In this document: positions 22,401-34,401 of the stretch, one piece after another
How positions within the stretch are numbered: position 1 is the stretch's first letter
How the letters are laid out: every line of letters begins with the position of its first letter
NCBI GenBank assembly: GCA_037783415.1
Contig: JAZGTN010000098.1
Coordinates: 2,976,001-3,040,000 of the forward strand
DNA length: 64,000 nt
From: Leptasterias polaris
Lineage: Eukaryota; Echinodermata; Asteroidea; Forcipulatida; Asteriidae
Reading direction: 5' to 3'
Translations under genes and position numbers: made by a program
Notes under the pieces: model-generated
Database searches by the model: none
Seen by the model: only the letters and a program-made list of their open reading frames with translations
Told to the model about the DNA's origin: nothing

Positions 22401-24269
22401 ACAAGAGTCTTAGATTGAGACCGTTTGGTTCAATTAGATACGGAGTTAGTTATGTAGAATCTACATAGCTGGGACTAATCAGTTTAGCTTGTCAATCTAT
22501 ACGAGGCGGGTTGAATGGAAATCAGTATTTGCTTCATCTAAACCTAGGTAAATTCCAAAAGAGGAACGCACGGCACTTTGATCATGAAGAATTTTTCCTC
22601 AAAATCAAGCCAGTTTTGTAATGTCAATAAAGATATCATCTTTGAATTCAGATCCTTTTCTTAAATCAGTATTTTCAAAATTATCACAATGGTCTGACGA
22701 TGACTTACGGTGCATTGTCACTCAAGCACCCATCTACCCGTTGGCCATGCACAACATTAACTATTGTTTTAAATAAATCTATAATCACCAGATTGTACTC
22801 CCTTTAAATGTTTAGTTTTGAAAATAATAAAATGAAAGAAACGATGATTTGTTTTGGTTTGAAATATATAACTAATTTATTTCAAAATATTTTCGCTGGT
22901 TTCTTACCTAGTGTTTTTGTTGTTGTTGTATTTATAGAATTTAGCAAGACTTAGAGCTGATATCCGATGCGATTACCTAATAAGCAAACTGTACCTCAAT
23001 GGTTGAGATTACAAAGTCTTCCCCCGTAAGAAACAATTTAGCCCTGCCCGCAACACTGAGTCAACATCTCTCCGCCGGGAGTCGAAAGATAAAACGGCAT
23101 AATGGGTACGAGGTGGTAAAAGGCCTTTAAGGTCACAGCAAGTCCTCTGCTGGTGGTTGTTGTTCAGCTATGGTAATTACTGCACGGTTCTGATTTGACA
23201 TTGTCACAGCCATGTTTTTTGCTCTTTGTTATCTGGTCCCGAACCAAACATTTTTGGATCTCTTGGGATCTATGCCAAACATAAGTTGAGAGAACATTAA
23301 ATGAGGGGCGACTACTCTGGACAGGTATACGTTTTTGTGTGATGTGTGATTTGCCCCGAGGCTGGTTGTTGATAAATCCACCGCCCCGAGGCTTTATTTA
23401 TCAAGTTTCACTGTAAAGTGAGGATTGTATTTCAGACTTAGAGTTGAGTGGCGAAGCTCAAAGATTTCTGGAATCTTTCCTAAGGCATGTAAGGGAGGCC
23501 TTTACCTTGAGGTGATGCACAAACCTTTACGGTAACCCTAGGGTTTAGAATTCATAACACAAGATATTTGATATAATATGCTAATGTGAAACTAAATTCG
23601 GAGGTGTGTGAGATTGGAATGCCATTTTTCAAGGAGAACAATTTAAAATTTACCAAAAATACCAGAGTCTGCATAAATTTCGCCGCCACTGAAACTCGTC
23701 TTTCGTGTGTGGAATATTAATGCGAAGATCACATTTTTGCAATACTCTTGTCTTAGTTTCGTCTTTATAGGGATAGTTGTAAAACAAACTTCAAGATTTT
23801 CTTGTAGTACTATGAGGCGTGTTGTAAAGGAATGCCAGCTTCCACCAATGGCGTGAAATGCCACAACGACTTGCTTTTTGGAAATTTAGATTATATTGAA
23901 AACCCTGCGAGAATAACGATATCAAATTACGCAACTCATCTGCATGGTGCCTGGTTATTGCCAAACAGTCAAAAGAAGAAAAACGCGCCGTTTGCACTCA
24001 TCAAAGACAAATTTTCGCATCTTCTTTGGAGTATGGTTTCTCTTATGAGGGTCTGCAGATATCAATCATAAAAACATTAACTTAAAAAAAAAATCAGCTC
24101 GGGAGGCTGTAGCTGTATTTTACCGTACATGACTGCCTAGGGATTTGTTTACAAAAACCATTGGGGTGAAATAGTCACACAGCAGGCTGAGCGCAATTTC
24201 TCGGACAACTGATATTTGTTGACCTGTTTGTTTGCGTTGATGGACTATTCCAACAGAATAGTTGTTAGT
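19441..24269. other. Large non-coding stretch
   Basis: Contains a GA-run (20404-20421), the triplet-repeat region described separately, a CT-run (about 21984-21998) and a TTG tract (about 22915). Several ORFs around 22 kb on the plus strand lack domains or splice support. Confidence 0.5.
20705..20960. repeat. Triplet-repeat region (TTG, GTC, TGC, TAG)n
   Basis: Successive imperfect trinucleotide tracts: GTCGTCGTCGTCG, TTGTTGTTG, CTGCTGCTG, TAGTAGTAG. They generate Cys- or Leu-rich chance frames on the plus strand and Asn/Thr-rich ones on the minus strand. No evidence of an exon. Confidence 0.85.
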
Positions 24270-24560
24270 TTTTAACTAATTAGTGATATTTTACCCCCAA
24301 AAATTCCAGTACAGAATTGACCCGGATTTGGTTCCCGTGGGGTTTGACACATTTCTGGGTCAGTATTATTTCTGAATCTGTGTCAAAATGACACATAAAT
24401 GGATCAAACTGACGTATATCCAAGTTAAAATTCAATTTTTCCCCACCACTTTCCGATTCAGGCCCCACTGGGACCTGGAACCAGGGGTCAATTACAACCC
24501 GGGAGTTGTTTAGGGTGTGTGTACTGTCAGCTACAGCTACAGGATGTTGGTGCATGCCTC
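24270..24560. mobile_element. GGGTCA-rich element, copy 1
   Basis: Contains GAATTGACCCGGATTTGG, TTTCTGGGTCAG, GTGTCAAAATGACAC and GGGGTCAATTACAACCCGGG. The same alternating TGACCC/GGGTCA structure recurs at 50053-50205 and 57303-57560. Ends are not sharply defined. Confidence 0.6.
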
Positions 24561-26121
24561 TCTCTTAAAGTTTTAGGCTGAAATTCACACTAATGGATTG
24601 AACCTACGAACAAAATTATCTGCAGTTGTCACTACTTACAATCGATTAGAGTGAATTTCAATCTAAGCTTTTAGAGAATAAGGGTTTAAAATAAGAGCCG
24701 AAAATGTCTCTATCAGAAAACAAATTATGACAATTTCAACACTAAAAAGAAACTGTAGATGATGTGTTGCATCGGGACTAACATAACAACCGTATTCACT
24801 TCTTAAAAGTCAAATGCTAAAAATCTTTCCAAAATAATCGAACTTTAAATCAAACTGTCTCCAGAGGATTTGAAACCATGATCATCTGGGAGCTAAAAAA
24901 AACAAACTAAAAGGCAAAAACATGGAGGGAAACCTATTAAATGCATAGAATTTAAATGATAAGTGATGCAAGAGGTATTCATTTTGAAAGGAGAGATTCC
25001 CTCGGGAAATAATCTTAAAATTGTCCTGAATCCATCCGAGTCTTGGGAGAGTGGCTTTCGTTTGAATCATCCAGAAATGTTTACACAATAAAGTTAACCT
25101 CGTCTGAATAAGGTCTTTGAACCCAGTAAGGGTCAAGCCCTGCGGGACTGGAAGCTGCGTCAGAAACCGAGAAGGGGAAGGACACTCCATGAAAAATAAA
25201 GTTTTTTCAGAATAATAACAGAATTAACTAACAATTCCCTGCAGTGTCGTTACATTCAGAAGACGCGTGTATCCTCTTTATGAGTAATACAACTAAAGTC
25301 ACAAATTGACCTCGCTTAACCCCTTCCATAATTGCCCTAACCACCAACGGTTTATTTCATTAAGTGACATAATACCAGCTCAGTATCCTTAAAATCAATG
25401 ACCAAATCAAGTTAAAATTGCTCTCAAATTACTTTTTAATCGCTAAAAGCTGTTAGAAAAAACATGAGAATCATTACCTTGATGGAAATGCCACTATAGC
25501 TTTGCAAAACAGAGCTCAAGTATTACATAAATCAAAGCTAAAAAACCTACGCAACTTTGGTATAGAGTTTGTTTTTGATTCAAATCTGAGACACGGCGAA
25601 CCTGCGACACTATATAAAAATATACCTGTGGCGTGTCGTAACTTAAGAACTTGACCAATTTCAAGTGTTAAGACAAACAGCAGAAACCCCCAAAAGCCAA
25701 AGATGAACGCCATAGCGTTCAGCGATTTGGTAATCATTGCGTGGCTTTATAATATAAGAGTCACTTTATCAATGGCCTGTCAAATTCTAAATCTCCTTTC
25801 CTCAGAATGGCAAACAAACTCACAGGACTGTAAATTCCAGGATAAAATGAAACATGATCTTTGTGGTGAAGCAACCTAAACTGTTGACAAGTTAACATTC
25901 AAGATTTGGTAACATGAGGTTGTGGACTGATGGGCAGATGTGGGACATCTGCGCATTCAACCCGACCAATGCATAATTATGATGAAATAAAGAACGGCCT
26001 AGAACGGAAACGACTACAGTTTGGGGAGTAATGGTAGAATATATTCCAGAAAAGTAGAAAGTGCCCATAACAAACAGGACGCTCAACTTAGATTTTCTGT
26101 TTTCCTATTGACTTCTCGATA

Positions 26122-26754
26122 CACTGCGAAAGCTGTGGTGTTAAACTTTACACAATTGGTGTTGTCAAATGTATAGATACCCAAAAAGAATAAAAATTTA
26201 CACCATATTATAGGGTGTTAAAGGTGCTGTATACGTTTGGTAATTGGAGCCCACTGTTTGTTTCAAACCTATAATGTAGGTATATACAATACAACTAACC
26301 TGTGAAAATTTCACTTCAAAAGGTGGTCGCGTTGTTTTTGAGATATCACCGAAAAACCGGAGCGAATATTTCCACGCAGGAAGAATATTCCCCATAGGAA
26401 TACACAGTCTGAGAAGCGTTTCGGCCGTAACGCTTCTCAATCTCAGATTCAAATTTTTCATGATATATTTTTCCATAACCGCAGTACTTCGAAGTGAAAA
26501 GTTTCTCAAAATGCATTATCCAAACTATCCAAAGCTGCTGTACTTCTTACCAAGTAAGCTTTTATTGCCATTAATTTTCCGAGTCATTACCAAACGTATA
26601 CAGACCCTTTAAAATGACACTAATTTCTGCCAGCACAATTTCATTTGGTGTTATATTAACACCCTATGGTGTTAGTTTTGATTCTCTTTTGGGTATCTAC
26701 TCGGACAACACTCATGGTGTCACTTTAAGTTTTAAACCCCCCGTTTTTGCAGTG
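26122..26754. mobile_element. CACTGC...GCAGTG MITE with TA flanks, interrupted
   Basis: CACTGCGAAAGCTGTGGTGTT at the left and CGTTTTTGCAGTG at the right, with TA immediately outside each end, as in Tc1/mariner-type MITEs. GGTATCTA-type words are mirrored near each end (TATAGATACCC and GGGTATCTA). A TTAA-type element is inserted at 26222-26608. Related, more decayed copies are at about 30950-31125 and 36088-36290. Confidence 0.75.
26222..26608. mobile_element. TTAA-type element nested in the CACTGC MITE
   Basis: TTAA (26218-26221), AGGTGCTGTATACGTTTGG at the left, CCAAACGTATACAGACCCT then TTAA (26609-26612) at the right. The host resumes as AATGACAC, restoring the outer element. Confidence 0.85.
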
Positions 26755-26756
26755 TA

Positions 26757-29700
26757 ACATCATCACCTGACCGATCTAGGGCAGCATTTTCGCGTAATGT
26801 CGAATCCACAAATCTGGCACTCTCGCACTTTCATAATGGTCAATAATGTATCGTAGAAATAATTCAATCATTCAATTTAAAAACCCTACAACAATTATCG
26901 CCTTTACATCATTACCACATGTCATGTTTTTGTCATCTAAAGTCAAGACAAGAGAAAGATTTGCAATTCTTCCATGCATGTAGTCTGACCCCAGGTCTCC
27001 TGTCCCTTCCTCGCCTTTGTCGTTCTATAACCTGTAGTAAACCCTTGATACAGATACTGATTCTGGTTTGGCTTCGCGCTGTGCTTTTACTTCGTGGCAA
27101 TTTTAGCCCTGTTCTCACATTTAAAATGTAATCAAATTTGTTAATTACTCTTGTGCAGTCAGACAATCAATTCATGTTTGTTTTTTTGTTTTACATAAGT
27201 AAAGCTGAACTGATTAGAATTGAAATTGAGTTTTCTGTTCTAAAGGGATGGTTATATCAATGTTTATTTTGGTGTAACTTCTTCATACATTTTAAAGATA
27301 ATCAACGAGGAAGCTTGAGTTACGGTTCGGTCTTGAAACACCACAAGACCACAAGACTCGGCCAATAAGTTTAATTTCAAGCTTTTACAAGTTATTGTAA
27401 CAATGTGTATGCCGTAATGGGGGTGTGTTTTTGTTTTGTTTTGTTTATTAGGAAGTTTAAAAAGACATGAACATCAAACAGCAGTGGAGATCTTTTGACT
27501 GATTACCGTACATAAAGACTGACATTGAAACAGACTGATGTATGGATTGTGTACTGAACAAGGCAGTAGTGGCAATAATTATAGACAAGTTAACTGCGAA
27601 GGGCTGGTGAGATGGGGACATCGTAGAAACTGCGACGATGTTGAGTTTAGAGAGAGAAAGAAAGAGAGAGAAACAGATCATGTGATTCGCGGGTTCTGAC
27701 CTGGTCAGCCATTAATCTTCAACAACTCCTCGGGCATGATTTGATTTCTCCTCCTATACTGCTCGACCTAGTGTGCAAACGAGGGAACAAGGAGCAGCGA
27801 GCCGAGCGATGCATACAGCCGCCCCCCCCCCCCCCCACACCACTTAAAATCAAGAGTGTTTCGAGATCTAATAACGGTCTCAAGAAATATACTTGATATG
27901 ATGGTGGCATGAAACTTAGCCCGAGAGAGTGCTATAGGAGTGACTCCGTGGCTGAGACTGCAGGAGGAATTAGGTCGTGCTTTGTTACACGGAGGGACGG
28001 CTAATGGAAGAGCAAAAAATGTCCAACAACAAAATTTAAGTAACAACCGTTCAGGCGTAATCTACTTTGTGTGAAGACGCATAAACAGAATGAAGTCTGG
28101 AGACAAAAATATGGCATCAGTTTGCTCACGGGCAAGTTAGAGTTGGAAATGGTGATAACAGCATGCTGATTTCAACTAGGAGGCGAGACGTGATGGGAGG
28201 GGGGGGGGGGCTTTTAGGTGACTGCGATCTAATTGACCCCATACCTCAGATTATGGGTAGCGATTTCTTAAAATACATAAATCACTTGAACCTCTCCAGA
28301 CAATTTCAACACCATAAGATTTCCGGGGTGACACTTCCAAACTCCAGACTGGTATACAGTTTAAGAAGAAATGAACTAAATTTAGCCTGTACTTGTCCCA
28401 TTGTTTTTGTAGTACATCAATGTTTTTGTTGTACATCAATGTTAGTATAATATTTTGTCTTGATTAACCACGAAATCAAGAAAGAAGTTCCAGCAGATTT
28501 AATTGATATGGTTTATAACAAAAAATCTTAAATGAACTGAAATGAAGTGCGTTTCTCCTATATACATTCCATTTACATTTAAAGCTGTTGACGGTATGGT
28601 TGGTATCGCAGGTCATTATTCAGGCTTTGTGCTCACAACGTACACAATGACTCAGGAATCCATAATTGAGATGAATGTCTTACTGATCATCTTGCAGAAT
28701 CCAAGATGCATTCATTGTCAGCGATCACACGGTGCGTGCCTGCCTGCGATACAAGATACCAAGTTACACACATTGCCATCGGTTTGCTTTCATTTCTTGC
28801 TAGTATCTTACATTGATTTTTGTCATGAGGAGAAAGCAGATAGAGATACGCCGCCCGAACGTGCTCTTGCATTTGGCGGTACCAAACATGGGTATACTTA
28901 TGTGTGCAATGCAAAGAACCCAAGAATGTGCTTCAATTTGTGTCTGATCACGGATTCCTTTGGTCTGATGCTCTTAACGGACAAGGAAGAGGATTCAAGT
29001 GGAGTGTGAATCCAATCAGCTTGCCTTGTTCTGACGTGTGTCGATGACTACAAACTTATAAGACATTTAGTTCGTTCGGGAAACTCCTCAGACGTTGGAT
29101 CTTGTGTAACACTTAGTTCTACACAAATGAGGAAATCGTAGAGGGGTTGCAGAGGCTCGATTTATTTAGGCATCGATTTATCATATAGATTTTCCACATG
29201 TCAACACCACCGGTCTGAATTGTTTTGATGGCCAACACTGTCTCAAGGAGAATGGTGTCCCGGGAGAGTTCTTCTGTTATAAAATCAACACCAATCAGTA
29301 CCGGTCATGTTGTATATTCAATATTAATAAGTGTTCAAAACTCATTTCATGTAATAACCCATCACAAGGGAAACTGAAAGGGTGAATTTGAAATATTTTT
29401 TGGCTGAATAGAGACAAACTGACTAGAGTGAAATTTGAACCTATATAAAGGGTCGTGGCCGTGCGATGAAGGACCGAACCGAGTGTTCAAGACCTCATCG
29501 CCACTTTAAAGTTCCAATTCATAACATGAGGAACTGTAAAAGTTAGCATGATTAATGAAAGCCTAACAAAGAAATCTTATTAAAACATGGATCATACACA
29601 ATCCTGGATCTCAAGGCGTTCAGATCGGGTATAACCAAGAATACTCTTAATCAAATTATACATTTTAACGGCACACACAACAAATTATCGTGTTTTTATC

Positions 29701-30200
29701 TCCCTACTCTAATCTGAAATAGTACTGATAAGCACTTGTGCTTGTCCTGAAACCAATCACAGTTTTGTTTATAGGATGTATCCATTGTTGACAAAAAGTT
29801 GCGGCATGGCCATAAGCGATCCTGCAAATGGTGGTCTTGCAGTTGTAAGCGTGGGAGATAAGTTGAATGGTTTCCCCCGTAATGTTAACATATGACAGGT
29901 GGCCCTGCAGGGCCTGCCGGAGAGTGATGGTCAAGAATGCTCTGATATAAGCATGCATTTCAGTTAATTATATTTGGCAGTTTGACAGGCACACTCCGGA
30001 GTCATGACGAAGTCGATCAGGGTGGCTAGAACGAGGTGGTGAATTTCATAAAAGAAAACAAGAAACAAGATATTACTCGAAGGAATGGGGTGGGTTAATT
30101 TGGCTAAGAATGAAATTCGGTCACTTTCAAGTCTCTACTCTTTCATTTGACTTTACTAACTTGGGAAAGCCGTATTTTAATGCAACCACTGAAAGGTTTA
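26757..30200. other. Non-coding stretch
   Basis: Has a GA-rich tract (about 27645-27672), a C-run (27822-27836) and a G-run (28199-28210). The 155-codon frame at 28542-29009 on the plus strand shows no domain and no splice context that I trust. Confidence 0.5.
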
Positions 30201-30941
30201 GACCCATTGCACAACGCGCAGCGCACATACACGCGCGTCTCCTGTCCGTCATTTTGGGTGTCAAAATAATGTGCACAAAAGGAATGGACCCCCCCCCCCC
30301 CCCAAAAAGGCAGTAATGGTAAACGCAGCCTCGCTACCATGGGCAGCGCGCCGTAACGCCCGCTAACTCCGCGTGCGTCTCTAACCCCTGGAAGGGAAAC
30401 ACTAAAAATCAACGCTGATTGGGTCACCAAAAGTGACTGCTATGCGTGTACGCTTGTTAAAAACTTTCGATCGGCCCTGGGCGCTTGTCGGGCGCTTAGT
30501 ACGCTCGTGTAAAAATGCACGTATTTCGACGTAATACATTTCAAATGAATCATGTTTTTATATGGGCACCCTAAACTGCATACTGTTAAATGTATCACAA
30601 GATTGAAAAAGAATGAGAGGGGGCAAGTTGTTCTATGACTTGTGCGTCCTTTGACAGCGCGCTCTGCGTAGTCTCTAACACAGAATGGATCAACCACAGG
30701 ACTAATTAAAATATCCCTTATATTTGGATATTTCAAAGTCACACTTCCATTCCAGGGGGATTTGATTGAGCGATGGATTCTGGGAAAGAAAACAACGTGG
30801 CGCCCGGCGAGATCGTACACCACTGGGAACGGGGTTGTGGTAAACGCGCATTGTTCGGAGGTACGTATGCACGTGTACCATCATTTAGTGCACGTTTTGA
30901 CACCCAAAATGGCAAGTGCGTTGCGCGTTGTGCAATGGGTC
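30201..30941. mobile_element. MITE with GACCCATTGCACAACGCGC inverted ends
   Basis: GACCCATTGCACAACGCGCA at 30201 is mirrored by GCGCGTTGTGCAATGGGTC ending at 30941. A second inner pair, CATTTTGGGTGTCAAAA (30252) and its complement (30895-30911), strengthens the call. The interior has a C-run (30289-30303). ORFs inside are not supported. Confidence 0.75.
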
Positions 30942-30949
30942 CCTATACC

Positions 30950-31125
30950 ATGGGTGTTGTCACATGTAGAGTTAAACAAAATCAAAATAAACACCTTATA
31001 CTATTGGGTGTAAAAATAACATTTGTGTTTTTCTAACAGCCTATGATGTTATTTTTGAATCTCTGTTCGGAATCTATATGTGACAACATTCATGGTGTCA
31101 GTTTCACCTCAGTTTTTACAGTGCT
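30950..31125. mobile_element. CACTGC-type MITE, partial copy
   Basis: GGTGTTGTCACATGTAGA, then AATCTATATGTGACAACATTC, and TTTTTACAGTG at 31110-31121 match the right half of the family at 26122. The left end appears to have been replaced by the MITE at 30201. Confidence 0.55.
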
Positions 31126-32024
31126 AAACCGAGCAGTTTGTTGTTGTTTTGTTGTTGTTTTATAATACATTGGTGAGAAAACTGAACATTCACTTAGTCA
31201 TATACACTGCACTGAATGCTAAATTTTATCCACTTTAACCCTGGCGTGTAACGCCACCCTCCCTTCTCCATTCCCTTGATACTCTGATCCTTAGCGCTAA
31301 GCAGACTGACCCAGATATTGAGTTAAGAATCTTACAGGGTTACATCAAATCAACATCTCGGTAAGTACTTTTAACGCCGTATATTTTATCCTGGGTGGGG
31401 TAGTACGAGGTAGAAAGTAATGCTTACATGGGGTGTACCTTAAGCCTGCTGATGTGTTATTAAGATGGTCAGTGAATTAGATTCACACTCAGTTGAATAA
31501 GTCAACTTAACACGTACCTCTGGCAAGGTGACACTAAACAAAAAACGCAGCAAAGGTAAAATGTTAAAGCAATAGTCACACATGCTGGACTGAGCAAATT
31601 CATCTTTGAGCAAACTGTGAGAATCCCATTCAATTATCTTAGAGTTTGAACCTTCAAGATATTCAGAAAATTGTTTTAGTACAAAATCTTTGTGCAGGAT
31701 GAAAACATCAGCATAAGCTGTTTTACATCAATGTCTTGTATAGGCAAACACATACAACGACTAAAAAAATAAGACATCAAGAACGAAACCAAAAGATGAT
31801 CAAGAAGGACAATTTCTTAAAGTACAATTTCTTTTAAGAACACTTAATATTGTCAACGGAGGGGAATTTTGAATAGAAAAGGGAGTATTTTTCCAAACTT
31901 TAGCACCGGCAAACAGAACACCCAACGTTGGGTTTCGGGAAAAACAACATTCCAACATTAAAACATTATAAGAAATAACATTTGCGGATCATTTAAGTGA
32001 GATTAATTGATATAAGGATGATTG
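31126..32024. other. Non-coding, nothing recognised
   Basis: A short TTG tract at about 31139-31160; otherwise unique AT-rich sequence. Confidence 0.5.
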
Positions 32025-32222
32025 TGTGTGCTTTCAGATGCCTGACAAGAATTCCCTTTTCAGATTCAAACTTGTTGGAGTAAAGAATTACCTCTTTCTC
32101 TAACTACATGACTTCAAAGGGTGTCGTTTCTTACAATTTTTTCCAATATCAACAGCTCTTCAGTGCTCTTTGCCAAGTAAGTTTTCATGAACATATTTTT
32201 TTTAGAGCAATACCCTCCCTTT
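32025..32222. mobile_element. TTAA-type element, right half only
   Basis: GTGTGCTTTCAGATGCCTGA, AAGAATTACCTCTTTCTC and CAACAGCTCTTCAGTGC match the 52620-52800 portion of the full copy. It ends near CTCCCTTTAAC. The left half is missing. Confidence 0.7.
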
Positions 32223-32723
32223 AACACTGTTTGGATGCATAAAGTAAAACACCATGTGAGATTATTCATCGAGTTTGTTAGCCTGCGAGCACGACGACAA
32301 TATTATTTTTTGTATCCTATCAGTTGCCCTCCAAGGTAAAAGACAACCCAGGAAAGGCCCCCAAACGAAGCAAGATTTCGAATCGTCTCGTCTTTTTGGT
32401 TTCAGACTAATTCCGGCGACAGCGCCTGGTCACGATGAGTAAATCCACGGCGTGACTTTTGGCGAGGCGTCGGGGAAAAATTATACGCCATCGCCGTGGA
32501 ACTGATAACTACCTTGTGGTGATTGAACGGCGATGTTGTAAGATGTGTGATTCTATTAAAGGGGCAGCTACCGCATATCGGATCGTTTCAGATTTTTAAG
32601 TGTAGAAGTCATGTATTATGCCCACGTGGTCAATGCTTCTTGCCCATGTCAGATTGTGCACATCATTGAAAAAATTATAAATGTTCACAAATTTGTAAAC
32701 GGTATAATAGTGCTTTTATTGTT

Positions 32724-33092
32724 GTGTGTCGTGGCCGAGCAGTGTACTGCACCGGACTCAAGTTCTGATGGTTGAATCATCGAAGTGTGGGTTTGAATCC
32801 TGTTCACGACACTAAGTGTCGTTGAGAAAGGCACTTAACCATAATTGCTTTTCTTAACCCAGGTGTATATACAGAGAACCTGACAGGGCTGAGAAAGTAT
32901 TGTGTTTTAGCACCTTACGGCTTATTTAAGCAGCTAGGGTTATGCTCTCCAGGGAATTGAGAAACTAAGAGGAATGGTCTAATATAAGTATATATATTGC
33001 CCGATGAACAGGGATAATAATGTTGTAAAGTGCCTTGATCTAGCTAATAGGATATGTGCGCTTCATAAGAACCCATTATTATTATAATATAG
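32724..33092 (+). mobile_element. SINE with tRNA-Leu-like head and (ATT)n tail
   Basis: The A box TCGTGGCCGAGCAGTGTA and B box GTGGGTTTGAATCCTG have class-II (Leu/Ser) spacing. The body includes GTTGAGAAAGGCACTTAACC, also present in the copy at 55893. The tail GTGCGCTTCATAAGAACCC then ATTATTATTAT is LINE-type. Internal Pol III promoter boxes are slightly mutated. Confidence 0.75.
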
Positions 33093-33224
33093 ATAATATT
33101 GTTGGGAAAACTTGCCTTGAAATATTTTTGCCTATTAGTTTTTGAGAAACGAGTATACAACAATTAGTTTTAATCTCGAGATACCAAACCTCCGTGTTCT
33201 AAAACAGTGAAACAAGTTTTCTTA

Positions 33225-33362
33225 ATTTTTTTTATTTTTTTTTTTAAGCTATTTTCCAAAAACCGATTGAACTTGACCTTTCAAAATGTTATTGTTTCAT
33301 GTACATGTTGGGTCACATAATGTGAAGATACTGGTCTTTGACAACAAGCTATAGAATCTCAA
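33225..33362. mobile_element. TTAA-type element, fragment
   Basis: CCGATTGAACTTGACC, TGTTGGGTCACATAATGTGA and ATACTGGTCTTTGACAA match the end region of the family. No terminal TTAA is preserved. Confidence 0.5.
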
Positions 33363-34203
33363 AAAACCGACCAGTCCATCAGATTCGAACGTCGATCCAC
33401 AAAATGATGCAATAACGTCAGCCCAAACACAATAAAAACCCACTGAAGTGGAGAAGTCTTTCACCCGACTTATGCTAAAAACAGTGCTTTGTGCTATTTT
33501 GAAAACGACAAGCTCAAATTCACATTTTGATGTTTATTGTCTGTTTGCGTAAGAGTAATTTTGCCGTTTGGTTTTGTTCTGTTTCATTATTGTTTAATTG
33601 TCTACCAATTATTATTACTTTGATTAACTTATAATTTAATTTTGTCTTCAAATGTTAAACATTTGCATATGTTCTTGTACATTTCCGTATGTGTGTTGTT
33701 CTTTTTGTTGTAAATAGAGAATGATTGATGATAACAAACGAAGTTAAACTCCACTTGTACCGGAAACCCCCCCCCCCCCAAAAAAAACCCAAAACAACAA
33801 CAACAACAAAAACAAAAAACCACTTAAACAAATTGGCATATCCTGGCAATTTCGAAATCAATAAACTCATATAGAATGATGAGTTTGAGTTGGATGTTTG
33901 ACAATGTCTCTCCCATCGCTTTATGAGTTTATTTATCATGACGAGCTTGGTCATCATCGGCTTCAGCCAGACCGTAATGCTTAAACATTGCCCGCTTGCA
34001 GACAGTTAACCAGAAAATGGCAACCAACCTCTTGGAAAGTGCAGTGAATTGTTTAATCGGTTGTTCGCTCCCCCTTTTCATTGCATGCAGATTAAATGTG
34101 TTGACTGTTTAAAGTTCAACTCTAGGTCAATAGCGTTCTCTTTGAGTCAATATGGTTTATAGTAATGACTTGCTTTACATAGTTCATGTTTTGTTTTTGT
34201 TTT

Positions 34204-34401
34204 TAATTGATTGATTGATTTATTTATTAATGCTGGTTATGAAGCCAAGGAATCTCAGAAAAGTGAACTTGATCACTATACTAGCCAAGAACCCAATGGA
34301 GAGAAGACAGTTTTAGATGTGGGAGAAAAGCCCAGAAATTTGTTCCACATAGAAAAAAAAAAAACATAATCAAGTAGGGACTGAAAACCCAATCCAAATA
34401 A
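34204..34401 (-). mobile_element. tRNA-Gly-type SINE body, headless copy
   Basis: Read on the minus strand: GGATTGGGTTTTCAGTCCCT, TCCCACATCTAAAACTG, GTTCTTGGCTAGTATAGTG, CAAGTTCACTTTTCTGAG and an A/T-rich tail. It matches the bodies of the SINEs at 54415 and 58060. The tRNA-like head is missing. Confidence 0.7.

Noticed and set aside
28542..29009. 155-codon plus-strand ORF
   Set aside because: No recognisable domain or signal; the frame is not supported by splice sites or repeats. Kept only as a chance frame.
30440..30823. 127-codon minus-strand ORF
   Set aside because: It lies wholly in the inverted-repeat element at 30201-30941.
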